From IMG/VR virus record IMGVR_UViG_3300012202_000039, positions 1-64,000 of that record: a stretch of DNA of 64,000 bases; one strand, given 5' to 3'. Position numbers and translations under genes: made by a program. The first letter of the stretch is position 1; every line of letters begins with the position of its first letter. A model generated the notes under the pieces. The model saw only the letters and a list, made by a program, of their open reading frames with translations. It was not told the origin of the DNA and searched no databases. Origin of the DNA: a virus. This document shows positions 13,514 to 23,192 of this stretch, in pieces.

Positions 13514-15637
13514 ATGAAAACCAAGTCAATTTATAATAAGCCAGAAGTTGATTCCTTATTAAATTTTATGGACAAGGTAGAAGATAATTCTAATACTCCT
13601 AAAAATCAAATAACCTCGTATACTAACCGTGATATAAGAAAGACCATACAACGGGCTATTAATTCTCATGCTCCAATAGCTACAAATCTTAAGATAGATG
13701 ATAAAGATTTCAAACAAGCAGATAATTTCTATAATTTTACTACTATGAAGAAATATGCTCTGACCGACCCACCTTTCGCGATGCAGATGCATATGGTTAT
13801 TCAGGCTTTAGGTGAGTGGAACCCCCTTAAGTCTGACACTAAGTGGTTAAATACTAAATTACAGGCTGATACCCCTTTAGATGAATATCGCGATCACATA
13901 TGTTTATTAAAACAAGGTATATGTCCGAAGACTAAAGTAACCAAATCTGAATTAATTAAACAAAAGATACTTAACCCTTATAGCCAACTAATTGCGTGCT
14001 GGGGTCAGCGCAGCGGCAAGAGCTTAACTATCGCGCAAATTCTAGCATACATGGCTCATGGCCATCTAAAATTACAAAATCCTTCAGAAGTATTTGGCGT
14101 AGCTACGCATGCCTCCCTATTATCTTATTCTTTAGTATCTCTAACTTTTAAACAAGCATTAGAGAACCTTTATCATCCGTTTTATCAAATCGTAGGTGCA
14201 TCAGATTGGTTTCAGAATTATTTCCAAATGTTGGATGAGTACAGCCGTAAACAATCCGTTGAATTATATAAATTCAATGATACATTCTTGTCTTTTCGCT
14301 CACATAATATGATTGTAGCTGTATCTGGGCCAGACAAAAGAATATTACGCGGACGTGCCCGCCCCTTCTTTGCTATAGATGAGGCAGATTGGTTATTTTC
14401 ATCCAATAAGTCTGCTTCAGTAAAATATAACGTTGAGGAGATTTATGCGGCTTTACGGAATAGTATGATGGATATAGTAAGAGGGTGGAAAAATCTTCTA
14501 AATGATGGGTATAATTCTATAGTACCTCCGATGGCGTGTAATATATCTTCACCTTCGTCTAAGTTTGCTTTTATGATACCTATGATTGAGAAATCTAAAC
14601 ATTCTAGGAATATCTTTACTAGTCATCTATCTACACCAGAAGTTAATCCGAAGTTTACCTACGAAGACCTATATGAAGAAATTGTACCTCTACAAGGTGA
14701 AGAAGCATTTTTAAGAGATTTTATGGCGGTGCCGCCGTTATCATCATCTCCTTTTATTAGTGACATACAGAACTTTAAACTAGTAGTTAATCCCAACCGA
14801 GTTAATGGAGTTACGATTAACCAGAAGCAGATGATAGGTAAATCAGATAAATTATTCTCTGTTGGTGGATTCCAAATTGTTGCCGTAGATAATAAAGTAC
14901 CTAAGTTAATGTCGATAGACGCGGGTGAAGTTGACAATAGTTTCGCTTTTACAATCTCTCACAATGAAAAAGTAGATGGTAAATTTAAGCCTATATTTGA
15001 CGTAATGGGGGAAATTATCCCTTCTAAAGAAGCACCAATAAATTTTACGCTAGTAACTGAGCATATATTAATGCCGTTAATTAAGAAGTTTAATGTCAAA
15101 TTTTGCGTATGTGATAGATGGAATAGCATAAAGTTACTCTCTGATTTAGCCCAAGACTGTGATATAGATACCGAAGTATATAGCGTTAAGTATAGAGATT
15201 TCGTATCTTTCCGTGAAGGTATTTATAACGGTAAGTTAGAGCTACCTCGTCCAGAGTTAAAACCTAAGAAAATTTTAACATCTGGCGACGAGGGTTACCC
15301 GTACGGCTTTAAACAATACCCGATATCGCATTTTATCTTCCAATGTCTTACCGTACAAGATCAAGCGGGTAAAGCGGTAACTAAGGGTAAAAATGTTACT
15401 GATGATCTCTTCCGTGCCGCAGTTTTAGCCCATTCTTTTCTCGTTGATGTAGAATACCAAGAGTTATTCGAGGGCACCTCAGCTAATAAAGGTAGTCCCG
15501 GTTTAGCTATTATGGGTAGTTTATCAGGTTTCGGCAGTTATAATCCAGGACAATCTTCAAATATGGGGGTAGTGGGTACTTTATCAGGTACAGGACAATC
15601 TATGGGAACATCTTCCCGTGTTTTTGCACGTAAATAA
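13514..15637 (+). CDS. terL: Terminase large subunit
   Basis: This 707-residue protein has the two-domain packaging motor layout. In the ATPase, Walker A is GQRSGKS at residues 164-170, Walker B is FFAIDE at 285-290, and a coupling region follows. The RNase H-like nuclease has SIDAGEVDNSF near 465, CDRWN near 533 and a late acidic stretch (NVTDDLFRA). It cuts concatemers and pumps DNA into the prohead through the portal. A C-terminal Gly/Ser-rich tail (GSLSGFGSYNPG) is noted. It heads the packaging cluster, 4 kb before the portal. A small subunit is not recognised. Confidence 0.92.
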   Translation: MKTKSIYNKPEVDSLLNFMDKVEDNSNTPKNQITSYTNRDIRKTIQRAINSHAPIATNLKIDDKDFKQADNFYNFTTMKKYALTDPPFAMQMHMVIQALGEWNPLKSDTKWLNTKLQADTPLDEYRDHICLLKQGICPKTKVTKSELIKQKILNPYSQLIACWGQRSGKSLTIAQILAYMAHGHLKLQNPSEVFGVATHASLLSYSLVSLTFKQALENLYHPFYQIVGASDWFQNYFQMLDEYSRKQSVELYKFNDTFLSFRSHNMIVAVSGPDKRILRGRARPFFAIDEADWLFSSNKSASVKYNVEEIYAALRNSMMDIVRGWKNLLNDGYNSIVPPMACNISSPSSKFAFMIPMIEKSKHSRNIFTSHLSTPEVNPKFTYEDLYEEIVPLQGEEAFLRDFMAVPPLSSSPFISDIQNFKLVVNPNRVNGVTINQKQMIGKSDKLFSVGGFQIVAVDNKVPKLMSIDAGEVDNSFAFTISHNEKVDGKFKPIFDVMGEIIPSKEAPINFTLVTEHILMPLIKKFNVKFCVCDRWNSIKLLSDLAQDCDIDTEVYSVKYRDFVSFREGIYNGKLELPRPELKPKKILTSGDEGYPYGFKQYPISHFIFQCLTVQDQAGKAVTKGKNVTDDLFRAAVLAHSFLVDVEYQELFEGTSANKGSPGLAIMGSLSGFGSYNPGQSSNMGVVGTLSGTGQSMGTSSRVFARK

Positions 15638-15668
15638 CATCTAATTTAAATGTAAATAGGAGATATCA

Positions 15669-16061
15669 ATGCCCATTGGTCGTAAATCACATTTAGATGC
15701 ATTATTAGATACCAATTTTGAAACTAACGCTCATGATTCTCAGCGTTATATCAATGATTCTAACGCTTATTATGAATTTATTCCACAAGTGTACCAGAGT
15801 ATTGGTACCCCAGCACTAACTAAACTAATTAGTGCAATTAACGTCGATGTAATGACGCGCTCTTATCTTAAAGACGGGGTAGCTAATTACTTATATCTAG
15901 TTGATAAAGAAATTGCTAAGTTCAACAAAACTATTTCCCTCTACGTCAACGAGCATATGCAATTCAACCCGGAATGTAACCGTTCTAACCTGGTTACACA
16001 GATTAAATCAGCTTTAATGAATAGTTTCAATATTATTAAATCAGTGCTAAAGGGAAAATAA
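15669..16061 (+). CDS. Hypothetical protein of the packaging cluster
   Basis: This 130-residue, mainly helical protein lies 31 bases after the terminase stop with an AGGAGATATC ribosome binding site. It has no motif I recognise. Position between terminase and portal allows a packaging, neck or head-completion role, as an inference only. Confidence 0.82.
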   Translation: MPIGRKSHLDALLDTNFETNAHDSQRYINDSNAYYEFIPQVYQSIGTPALTKLISAINVDVMTRSYLKDGVANYLYLVDKEIAKFNKTISLYVNEHMQFNPECNRSNLVTQIKSALMNSFNIIKSVLKGK

Positions 16062-16062
16062 T

Positions 16063-16497
16063 ATGTTTCCATTAACAGGTGATCCAGTTAAAAATGCTAG
16101 TAAACCGTATGAACTCCAGCAGGATTTGCCGCTGAAGTTATCACGTTCTCTATTATCTTATGAGGATTGTGGATTAATTTCTGGGTTATTTTCTAGTATT
16201 ACGGAGAGTTTAAATAACCAAGTGTTCCATAACAAAGAGATTCCTACTAGGGTACAGAATCATTTAATTCGGCAATATATTCAGCTTATTGCCAATCTCT
16301 ATCAGATAGATAAGGATTTTATTACTAAGATTTGTACTATCATTACTTCAGAAGAGAAGGTTAGGGCTGATAAGATCACAGCCTTACCTCTATCTAAACA
16401 ACAAACTAAGTTACCTAATGGTGATACTGCGCTAGCGCAGGTGATGGATTGTCTCTATACAATTTTTAATCGTTATTTTAGAAATAAAGGTGTATAA
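16063..16497 (+). CDS. Hypothetical protein of the packaging cluster
   Basis: This 144-residue helical protein starts one base after the previous stop and overlaps the next start by one base. The middle (YEDCGLISGLFSSITESLNN) and the IRQYIQLIANLYQIDKDFI segment are amphipathic. No family is recognised. Coupled translation with the two flanking genes is likely. Confidence 0.82.
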   Translation: MFPLTGDPVKNASKPYELQQDLPLKLSRSLLSYEDCGLISGLFSSITESLNNQVFHNKEIPTRVQNHLIRQYIQLIANLYQIDKDFITKICTIITSEEKVRADKITALPLSKQQTKLPNGDTALAQVMDCLYTIFNRYFRNKGV

Positions 16498-16658
16498 TGT
16501 TCGACCCGCTCTTTGCTAAACCTCGTAAACAAGCAGTTAAAGCTTCTAACGAAGTTGTAGCTAACGACGTTATCAACTGCAATATCAAAGCTGATGATGG
16601 GCGTATTATTCCAGTACAAGTTAATACTAAAGAGCGTTTAGTATTTCCAACACGTTAA
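16497..16658 (+). CDS. Hypothetical 53-residue protein
   Basis: ATG 16497 shares its A with the previous TAA, and the frame runs 53 codons to TAA 16656-16658. The codon use matches its neighbours. The protein is basic at the start (FAKPRKQAVK) and beta-prone at the end (GRIIPVQVNTKERLVFP). It fills the gap fully, which supports it. Function unknown. Confidence 0.72.
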   Translation: MFDPLFAKPRKQAVKASNEVVANDVINCNIKADDGRIIPVQVNTKERLVFPTR

Positions 16659-16668
16659 GAGGTATCTT

Positions 16669-16986
16669 ATGTCTAAAGTTAAGTCTAAGTATTGTAATAT
16701 TCCTATTCACACTGATGAAATCTGGCAGAGAATATTAACTTCAAATTATATCGATAAAATGTTAGCTGAAATAATTACGCCTAAACTAATAGTAGCGGGT
16801 AAGGGCTGGAAAGAAGTTCAGAATCCCAAGGAATTTATATACAACGATATTAGTGGTAAAACTACATTTCGGGGTATAGAAGTTAATTACAATATTCTAT
16901 TTTTATCTGCTGTTGGGTTATCTGAGGATTATTCACTAGGAGCGGTTAAAAACGGAGAGAGTAGATATCTAGAATTCTCTTACTAA
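16669..16986 (+). CDS. Hypothetical protein next to portal
   Basis: This 105-residue protein has an AAGAGGTATCTT ribosome binding site. It is mixed alpha/beta, with IWQRILTSNYIDKMLAEII and a conserved-looking YLEFSY end. No family is recognised. Its place directly before the portal gene suggests a head-vertex or assembly role. Confidence 0.8.
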   Translation: MSKVKSKYCNIPIHTDEIWQRILTSNYIDKMLAEIITPKLIVAGKGWKEVQNPKEFIYNDISGKTTFRGIEVNYNILFLSAVGLSEDYSLGAVKNGESRYLEFSY

Positions 16987-17028
16987 TGAATATTTATTCA
17001 ATTAATTTCTGTATAAGGAATGCATATT

Positions 17029-20000
17029 TTGATTAAAGGATTTGGTCGAACTGGTGTAGTTTCTTCTAAAGTCGGCGGTAGGTCTTTTACAGAAACCGCG
17101 ACGGATGGAGGAAATCTTAGTGGATTTGGTATCGGAGGTAATTACGGTTTAGGTGCATCAGCTATTATTCCTAACACCGATCTAGAGTTACTAGACGGTC
17201 TAATCTCGTTTAGAAGTGACCAAATTGTTCGGAAAGTATACCGGGATATCTATTGGCACGACGTTATTGCTGGTGGTGCCGTCGATATTCAATCTACTAT
17301 CCCTTTCTCAGATTTTAGCCTATCTGGTATCAACGATCCTAAAGTTCTCGAAGTCTACATGCAAGCTATTGAAAATATGTCTATCTTGACGTTGTTACCT
17401 TCAGTTAGGATCGACCAACTCGTCTTAGGCACATTTATCGGGGTAACTAACTTCGATAGAGAGATTAATAATTATACTTCATTAACTCCGATTAACATAG
17501 ATATGACGCAAATAACCCCGGCTCCATTGTTTGATATGGATCCCATTATTGATTTGCGTTTTGCTAAGGATACTCAGCGGTACCTGAGGAATACTAAAGA
17601 TCATAGGTACCAGCGTATCCGGAATAAAATGCCCCAATGGATGATCGATGGTATTTCCAAAGGACGCGTATTATTAGATTCAGCTAACGTCATCTACTTA
17701 CCTCGGAAGACTTTATCCACAAATAATCTCGGTACTTCCTATTTCCGTAGGATTTTACCGATACATATTATGGAAAAAGCTATATTACGAGGAAGCATAC
17801 AACAGGCATATAGAAGGCAACGAGCTATCGGATGGGCGCGAGTCGGCGACGATGAATGGGAGCCTACAAACAACGAACTAAGTTCTATTTTGAGTATGCT
17901 ACAATGTTTGACGGGTGACACACTTATATCTATAGAAAATAAACTTACACGTTTAGATAAGATTTGTTCGCGTAAAGGTATGCAAAAAGATGAAGGTAAG
18001 AAAATAAATCTAAAGATAAAAGGCAAAGATGGTAAAATAGTTACTGCTAATAAGTGGTGGTATCGCGGTTACGATTATGTTAATAACATTAAGACTGAGC
18101 ACGGATACTCATTAAAAGCCACAGATACTCATCGTATACTGGTACTTAATGACAAATTAAAATTAATCTGGAAATATACTAAAGATTTAAAGATCGGTGA
18201 CAAACTTTGTTTAGATAGTAACATATCTAAAAGTGAAAATAATACCCAATTAAAGGTAGATATTAATCTACCTACATTAGTTACTCGCCCGCAAAGTGGC
18301 GGTATGACAGCTAAAGCTATAGATATTCCTAAAGAAATGTACCCAAAATTAGCTTATTTATTAGGATTATTAGTTAGTGAGGGGCATGTCCATAAGCATT
18401 ATGTAGCTATAACTAATAGTGCAGAAATTTTGCTCGAAGAAGCTATAGATTGTTTTAAAGAAATCTTCTATCTTAATCCTAGAATTGAGTGGATGGATAG
18501 AATAGGACAAGAAATAGTTATAAATGGTGTGCATACGGGTACTACTAGAAGTCTATCTGGTGTAGTACGTGCCCATAGCATATATGCCTCTCATATATTA
18601 CAGAAGCTAGGCGTTAGCTCCAGTGAAACTCTTAGATTAAATGGTGATAAATATCCAGCAAATTATAAAGAAATTCCTTGGTCTATTCTTCAAGCTGATG
18701 ATGAATCTAAATATGCCTTTATTGCAGCATATTTAGATGGTGATGGCGGTCTCGAAGTACATGATACCAATTCGGGTAAAAATATACTTCTTATTATACG
18801 TAGTTTTAGTAAGAAATTACTAAAACAAATGCAGATAATGTTATTAGATCTAGGTTATCATTCTCATATATCCTATGATCTTAATAGGTTAACTATAAAT
18901 CGAAATAATGCGGCTAAATTATATGCTAAAATATCAAAGTATCTCAAGCACCCAGATAGAATTATTAAAGATTGTTCTGGTCAGGCTAACGATATGGGTG
19001 AAGGTATTCCCGTAGCCCCTATTCGGAAGTTATTTCAATCTAGATTCATCCGCTCAGAATATAGAAAACACTTTTTCTTAAATGATGAAGGTAAAGAAAT
19101 CAGTATTAAACATTATGGAGTATTTTTAGCTAAAACTTTAAGTCATAATACTCTTCGTACTGAAGCATATAATAGAGATGAATATAAAAATATATTAGAT
19201 GCTTTAAAAATTATTAGTAAGAAATTTTATAATACAGTTGTAGATTTACTAGGCGTTGGATATAGGTATGAATCTATTACCTCTATTACTAAACTAGCTA
19301 AAAAGCAACATTTATATGATTTAACTATTGATAAAAAATCAGAGTCGGCTTTTGTCGCTAATGGTATAGTTGTTCACAATTCTGCTGATATGGACCCTAT
19401 CGGCGCTTTTCTCGTAACTAGAAATGGTATTGATTATCAAGATATACGAGAAGGTGGACAGTTTTGGTCCTTCAATGATGTCTTCGATACCTTTTCTAAC
19501 GCTAAAATGCGCGGGCTTGGAATTTCAGAGGGATTATTATCCCAAGAAAATACGTATTCAACACTCGAAGCATCCATAAGTATGTTCATGGATCAAATAA
19601 AAAGTGATCGAGAACAGACAACGAGAGAAATGTTCACTAACCGTATATTCGCAAATATCGCTATTACTAACGATTTTAAACGTAAAAATCCACGGATGGA
19701 AGTACCTAACGACGCTGAACAATACCCAACTTTAAGTTCTATGACGACTAAAGGTAGTCCTAGGGGAGTACACCGCACTGAAGATGGCCGTTACTTCGCT
19801 GTTTGTAGTTCAGCTAGTGCTAGATCGCAACTAAGTGAATATCAGATACCCAGTGTTCATTGGCACAAACAGCTCGAACCTAAAGGTGATCGGGATTACG
19901 TTGATTTACTATCTACTCTAGAAGAAAAAGGTGTACCTGTTCCTCTGCGGGTGTACGCCGCATCCGTGGGTGTAGATTTAGATGCTATTGTTCAAGGTAT

Positions 20001-20367
20001 GGATAACGACAAGAAACTCCGTAAAGAATTTGCTAAGTTTAAACAAGAAACTGGTGGTGGCGGTGATGAAGAAGAACAAGGTGGTGGACAAGGTCAGCAA
20101 TTCGCTTCGGATCTGAGTAAAAGTGTGGGTAGTAGCGTAGCTCGTGTTGGTTTAGGTAATAGAACAACGGATGATCCCCGCTACAAGATTAGAGGTTCTA
20201 ATAATAAGGGTACACCGCAGGAACTTTCACGTAAAGGTGAAAAACTAGCTAACGAACGTATGCACAAGTTAGTAGCTAATATCCTAGCCGAGCGGCAACG
20301 TCAGGAAATCGTCAAGGAAAATAGCAAATTTAACAAACTTAAGGGTTTAAGGAAACCAAATAAATAG
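17029..20367 (+). CDS. Portal protein interrupted by an intein
   Basis: The start is probably TTG 17029, correctly spaced from AAGGA at 17015-17019; the ATG at 17020 touches that site. Removing the intein leaves a portal protein of about 620 residues. The N-extein contains DIYWHDVIAGGAVDI and a long helical core. The C-extein starts SADMDPIGAF and ends in a Gly/Glu-rich then Lys-rich tail. The pattern fits T4 gp20-type portals, which form the dodecameric ring through which DNA passes. The insertion lies between Gln and Ser near extein residue 292 (counted from the TTG). Correct splicing is needed for a working portal. Confidence 0.87.
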   Translation: MIKGFGRTGVVSSKVGGRSFTETATDGGNLSGFGIGGNYGLGASAIIPNTDLELLDGLISFRSDQIVRKVYRDIYWHDVIAGGAVDIQSTIPFSDFSLSGINDPKVLEVYMQAIENMSILTLLPSVRIDQLVLGTFIGVTNFDREINNYTSLTPINIDMTQITPAPLFDMDPIIDLRFAKDTQRYLRNTKDHRYQRIRNKMPQWMIDGISKGRVLLDSANVIYLPRKTLSTNNLGTSYFRRILPIHIMEKAILRGSIQQAYRRQRAIGWARVGDDEWEPTNNELSSILSMLQCLTGDTLISIENKLTRLDKICSRKGMQKDEGKKINLKIKGKDGKIVTANKWWYRGYDYVNNIKTEHGYSLKATDTHRILVLNDKLKLIWKYTKDLKIGDKLCLDSNISKSENNTQLKVDINLPTLVTRPQSGGMTAKAIDIPKEMYPKLAYLLGLLVSEGHVHKHYVAITNSAEILLEEAIDCFKEIFYLNPRIEWMDRIGQEIVINGVHTGTTRSLSGVVRAHSIYASHILQKLGVSSSETLRLNGDKYPANYKEIPWSILQADDESKYAFIAAYLDGDGGLEVHDTNSGKNILLIIRSFSKKLLKQMQIMLLDLGYHSHISYDLNRLTINRNNAAKLYAKISKYLKHPDRIIKDCSGQANDMGEGIPVAPIRKLFQSRFIRSEYRKHFFLNDEGKEISIKHYGVFLAKTLSHNTLRTEAYNRDEYKNILDALKIISKKFYNTVVDLLGVGYRYESITSITKLAKKQHLYDLTIDKKSESAFVANGIVVHNSADMDPIGAFLVTRNGIDYQDIREGGQFWSFNDVFDTFSNAKMRGLGISEGLLSQENTYSTLEASISMFMDQIKSDREQTTREMFTNRIFANIAITNDFKRKNPRMEVPNDAEQYPTLSSMTTKGSPRGVHRTEDGRYFAVCSSASARSQLSEYQIPSVHWHKQLEPKGDRDYVDLLSTLEEKGVPVPLRVYAASVGVDLDAIVQGMDNDKKLRKEFAKFKQETGGGGDEEEQGGGQGQQFASDLSKSVGSSVARVGLGNRTTDDPRYKIRGSNNKGTPQELSRKGEKLANERMHKLVANILAERQRQEIVKENSKFNKLKGLRKPNK
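17905..19380 (+). mobile_element. Full-size intein with LAGLIDADG homing endonuclease
   Basis: The 492-residue insertion begins CLTGDTLIS (block A, Cys1) and has block B at TDTHRILV. The two LAGLIDADG motifs are YLLGLLVSEGHV and FIAAYLDGDGGL. It ends with block F (HLYDLTIDKK) and block G (NGIVVHN), followed by Ser as the +1 nucleophile. All residues needed for splicing (Cys1, TxxH, His-Asn end) are present and both endonuclease motifs keep the acidic residue, so it looks active. It sits in an essential gene at a conserved coding site, as inteins usually do. Confidence 0.93.
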
Positions 20368-20379
20368 AGGTTTACCTTT

Positions 20380-20850
20380 ATGAACCACATAGAAAGATAT
20401 TTTAAGACTAAGTCTAATCATAAATTTAGTAATATATTAGAATTAGATCCTTGGTCTTTTGACCAACTAAAATTTGGTTGGCGCTATATTTCAGAATTAA
20501 AAGATCAAGAAATAGCTATAATGAGTTACTTAAATAAATATTCATACAATAATACTTGGAAATCAAATACACCTAAATCTACATTTAATCCTATAATCTT
20601 ACCAAGCTTATTATGGTTTCATTTAGGGCAAGTGCAGCTATTTATGAGTAAAGATGCACTTACTGCTCTAAATATAGCTTACAAGTTAGAGTTAAATATA
20701 CAATTTAAAAAATATATTTTAGCCACTGTAGCTTTTGTAGAGAAAGATCATAATAAATTTGAACTAGCTATTAAAAATCTTACAGAGAATAAGCGTGTAA
20801 TTAATACATTAAAGAATAATTTTGATAAAGACTATAAAGATATTTATTAA
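20380..20850 (+). CDS. Hypothetical protein
   Basis: This 156-residue protein is rich in Lys, Asn, Trp and Tyr. Helical stretches include LWFHLGQVQLFMSKDALTAL and KKYILATVAFVEKDHNKF. The ribosome binding site is AGAGGTTTACC. It follows the portal by 12 bases. No family is recognised. Confidence 0.8.
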   Translation: MNHIERYFKTKSNHKFSNILELDPWSFDQLKFGWRYISELKDQEIAIMSYLNKYSYNNTWKSNTPKSTFNPIILPSLLWFHLGQVQLFMSKDALTALNIAYKLELNIQFKKYILATVAFVEKDHNKFELAIKNLTENKRVINTLKNNFDKDYKDIY

Positions 20851-20864
20851 TAGGAATAAATATA

Positions 20865-21689
20865 ATGCAACTAACTAAAGAGGTAATCTTAGCTAGGATA
20901 GACATTTCTTACCACGATAAAGCCGAAATAATTTACAATTCTATTAAATCCAGCATACTGAAGGGTGATTTAGTAAAAGTACAAAATGCGGAACTAAATA
21001 CTAAATGGGATACTAAAATCTTATACAGATTTAGCAATAAAGAATTTTACGAAAAATATAAGGATATCAAAAATATTCTATTCGCGGATAGTAATCACCC
21101 TAAATTTAAAGACGGCAGAGGTCTAGAGGGGTATAAAAATTACGTAGCACCATTAAAATTACTTTATACCTTTCATATTTATCGGTATGAAAAAGAAGTT
21201 AATATAATTTTAAGAATTAAAGCAAAAGAATTCAATAAAAACCAAATAACTAAGTTATTTGAACTAGATGCTTTAAAGGAAATAATGATACATGAGTTAA
21301 CTCACTATATACAACGTAATAAACTCGTGTATTTTGAATCACCTTTTAAGGAATATAAAAGAGATTATATAAAAACTAGGGAAGAACGTGAGGCTTTTCT
21401 TAATAGCTTAATCGTTATTCTAGATAAATATATATTCCAAAAAGATAAGTCTAGTCTAAGTAATATAAATGATTTTGAAGTAGCTGTTTTACATAAAATA
21501 CTAGATTTAGTAAAAAATAAAACTAAATCTTCTCTTAAAGGTTCTTATGTCGCTACCTATATTAATCTGTCCGAAAAAGATAAACAAACCTATATAGATG
21601 ATTTGTATAGGTATTTCAGGAAGAAATACAATATAACTAAGGAGGGACCGAGAACTAGCACTACTAAGTTATCTATAGGTAAGAAATAG
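20865..21689 (+). CDS. HELTH zincin-like metallopeptidase, copy 1
   Basis: This 274-residue protein has a zinc-protease motif HELTH (His143, Glu144, His147) followed about 27 residues later by REEREAF, whose Glu could be the third ligand as in gluzincins. The first 20 residues and the DNA encoding them are almost identical to the gene at 24074. The region around the motif (YFESPFK) and the ending YRYFRKKY are also shared. No signal peptide is seen. A basic, Ser/Thr-rich tail (residues 255-274) is extra compared with copy 2. The role, whether virion maturation, host attack or other, is unknown. Confidence 0.8.
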   Translation: MQLTKEVILARIDISYHDKAEIIYNSIKSSILKGDLVKVQNAELNTKWDTKILYRFSNKEFYEKYKDIKNILFADSNHPKFKDGRGLEGYKNYVAPLKLLYTFHIYRYEKEVNIILRIKAKEFNKNQITKLFELDALKEIMIHELTHYIQRNKLVYFESPFKEYKRDYIKTREEREAFLNSLIVILDKYIFQKDKSSLSNINDFEVAVLHKILDLVKNKTKSSLKGSYVATYINLSEKDKQTYIDDLYRYFRKKYNITKEGPRTSTTKLSIGKK

Positions 21690-21697
21690 AGGTAAAT

Positions 21698-21925
21698 AGG
21701 CAACTAACTTTTACCAAAGTATTAGCTACCGTAGATGTTTCTTACTTAGATTAAGCTATAAGTGTTTACAATCTAATAATAGATTTAATTAAAGCAAGTA
21801 AACTTATTAAATCGGAGTTATCTAAAGAAGACGTCTATATGTTAGGTAACGATATAGTAAAGACCTTGAAGAATATATACACTATATTATGTAAACGAAA
21901 TAATATTATTCCCATATTTAAATAA
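21698..21925 (+). pseudogene. Decayed third copy of the HELTH protein N-terminus
   Basis: The frame starting AGG CAA CTA ACT at 21698 lines up with the MQLTKEVILARIDIS opening of the two intact copies: QLTFTKVLATVDVSYLD, then a stop TAA at 21752-21754 where the others have Lys, then AISVYNLIIDLIKASKLIK. It ends at TAA 21923-21925. The original ATG has become AGG and the protease part is missing. This is a fossil of a local duplication. Confidence 0.75.
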
Positions 21926-21934
21926 GAGGTAACA

Positions 21935-23047
21935 ATGAATAACTTAGTCGTCGCATCTAGCCTAAAACGTCGACCATATATTGAAATTACAGCTGGTGAA
22001 GCCCCAGTTATAGAGGATACTATTAAAGCTAAACTAGGTAACAATACTTTTAAGAGCTTACAATCTGATATCAAAGCACGATTTAACGGTAAATCTCAGC
22101 AGGAAGTTGAGAGTAACTTACGTCGAGCTAACGTTATCGGCCGCAAATATGGTTACTCTCAAGTAGCTATGTTAGCTATATTAGCCGAGAAGTTAGGGCC
22201 TAAGGAATTAGGTAAAGTTAAGAAAGAAATAATCGCGGAATACAATAGTATCGAAGATAAAGCGGCTAGAGAAGAAAAGATTGCCTTCGATCTCAACCAA
22301 GTGCAGAAGAAAGGCAAAGTTACTCGGTTAAAATTAACCCCTAAGTACCGTAGGTTATATAGTAAGTTAACTACACAATATCCTAAACAAGTTAAAGAAT
22401 TTCAGCGGCTAACTCTGAGTAACTTCGATAGTCCAGAAGAATTACGGGATTACCTAACTAAAAATGGTGACGTTTTAATTAACGGAAATACACAGGAAAA
22501 TATAGCTTTCTATGAACCAGATAGCAGGTGGAAGAAGTTATTAACTTTCTTACTAACTGCTGTTGGCGGCGGTGCCCTTGGTTTTCTCTTAGGTGCATCT
22601 ATCGGGGAATTAGTTAAGATTATATTTTCTATATTAATTCCAGCAGTAATGAGTTTCTTGTGGGTTAATATCTGGTACTTAGGCTTAATCGCTATTGTTA
22701 TCGCCGCGGGCATTGCAGCGTATGTAACTCTAGTGTTATTAACACATTTTTTGACGACGTTTTGGTACGAGTCTAAGTACGTATTTAAGAGTATCGCCGC
22801 CGTTAGTGTAAGTATCGCCGCTTTCTTAGTTGCCGTAATTGGATTATATGAGTTATTCACTGTTGGTTTAATTATGTCTACTTTAATGCTTGTAGGCGGT
22901 TATGTATTATTAGCTGTAGTAACCGCAGGATTTGTTGGTGTTTTAAGTTATATCATATTAAGTATATATCGGCGGATATTCTCTTCTTCTATGGGAGTTT
23001 ATCTAGAGCCTATATCGCCATCTAATAATATCTTAGCAGTAATATAA
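21935..23047 (+). CDS. Membrane protein with a soluble N-terminal domain
   Basis: In this 370-residue protein, residues 1-185 are charged and mostly helical, and residues 190-355 hold about five hydrophobic segments (LLTFLLTAVGGGALGFLLG, YLGLIAIVIAAGIAAYVTL, SIAAVSVSIAAFLVAVIGLY, LIMSTLMLVGGYVLLAVV, FVGVLSYIILSIY). It lies between portal and prohead protease, where a phage membrane protein is not expected. It could be carried in the head and inserted into the host membrane on ejection, or act at the assembly site. Family not recognised. Confidence 0.82.
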   Translation: MNNLVVASSLKRRPYIEITAGEAPVIEDTIKAKLGNNTFKSLQSDIKARFNGKSQQEVESNLRRANVIGRKYGYSQVAMLAILAEKLGPKELGKVKKEIIAEYNSIEDKAAREEKIAFDLNQVQKKGKVTRLKLTPKYRRLYSKLTTQYPKQVKEFQRLTLSNFDSPEELRDYLTKNGDVLINGNTQENIAFYEPDSRWKKLLTFLLTAVGGGALGFLLGASIGELVKIIFSILIPAVMSFLWVNIWYLGLIAIVIAAGIAAYVTLVLLTHFLTTFWYESKYVFKSIAAVSVSIAAFLVAVIGLYELFTVGLIMSTLMLVGGYVLLAVVTAGFVGVLSYIILSIYRRIFSSSMGVYLEPISPSNNILAVI

Positions 23048-23060
23048 TTAGGAGTTACAA

Positions 23061-23192
23061 ATGTCAGATATTAACTTAATCGCAGCTATCGCTAAACTTA
23101 ATGATCAACGTAAATATTCAGCTAATAATACCCATAAAGATGAGCTTAAATTCTTAGTGCCAGATAATAAAATTAATAAGGATACCAAATAA
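23061..23192 (+). CDS. Hypothetical 43-residue protein
   Basis: ATG 23061 follows TTAGGAGTTACAA and the 43-codon frame ends at TAA 23190-23192, immediately before the next ATG. The strong ribosome binding site and exact abutment support a real gene. The product is charged with no recognised domain. Confidence 0.75.
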   Translation: MSDINLIAAIAKLNDQRKYSANNTHKDELKFLVPDNKINKDTK

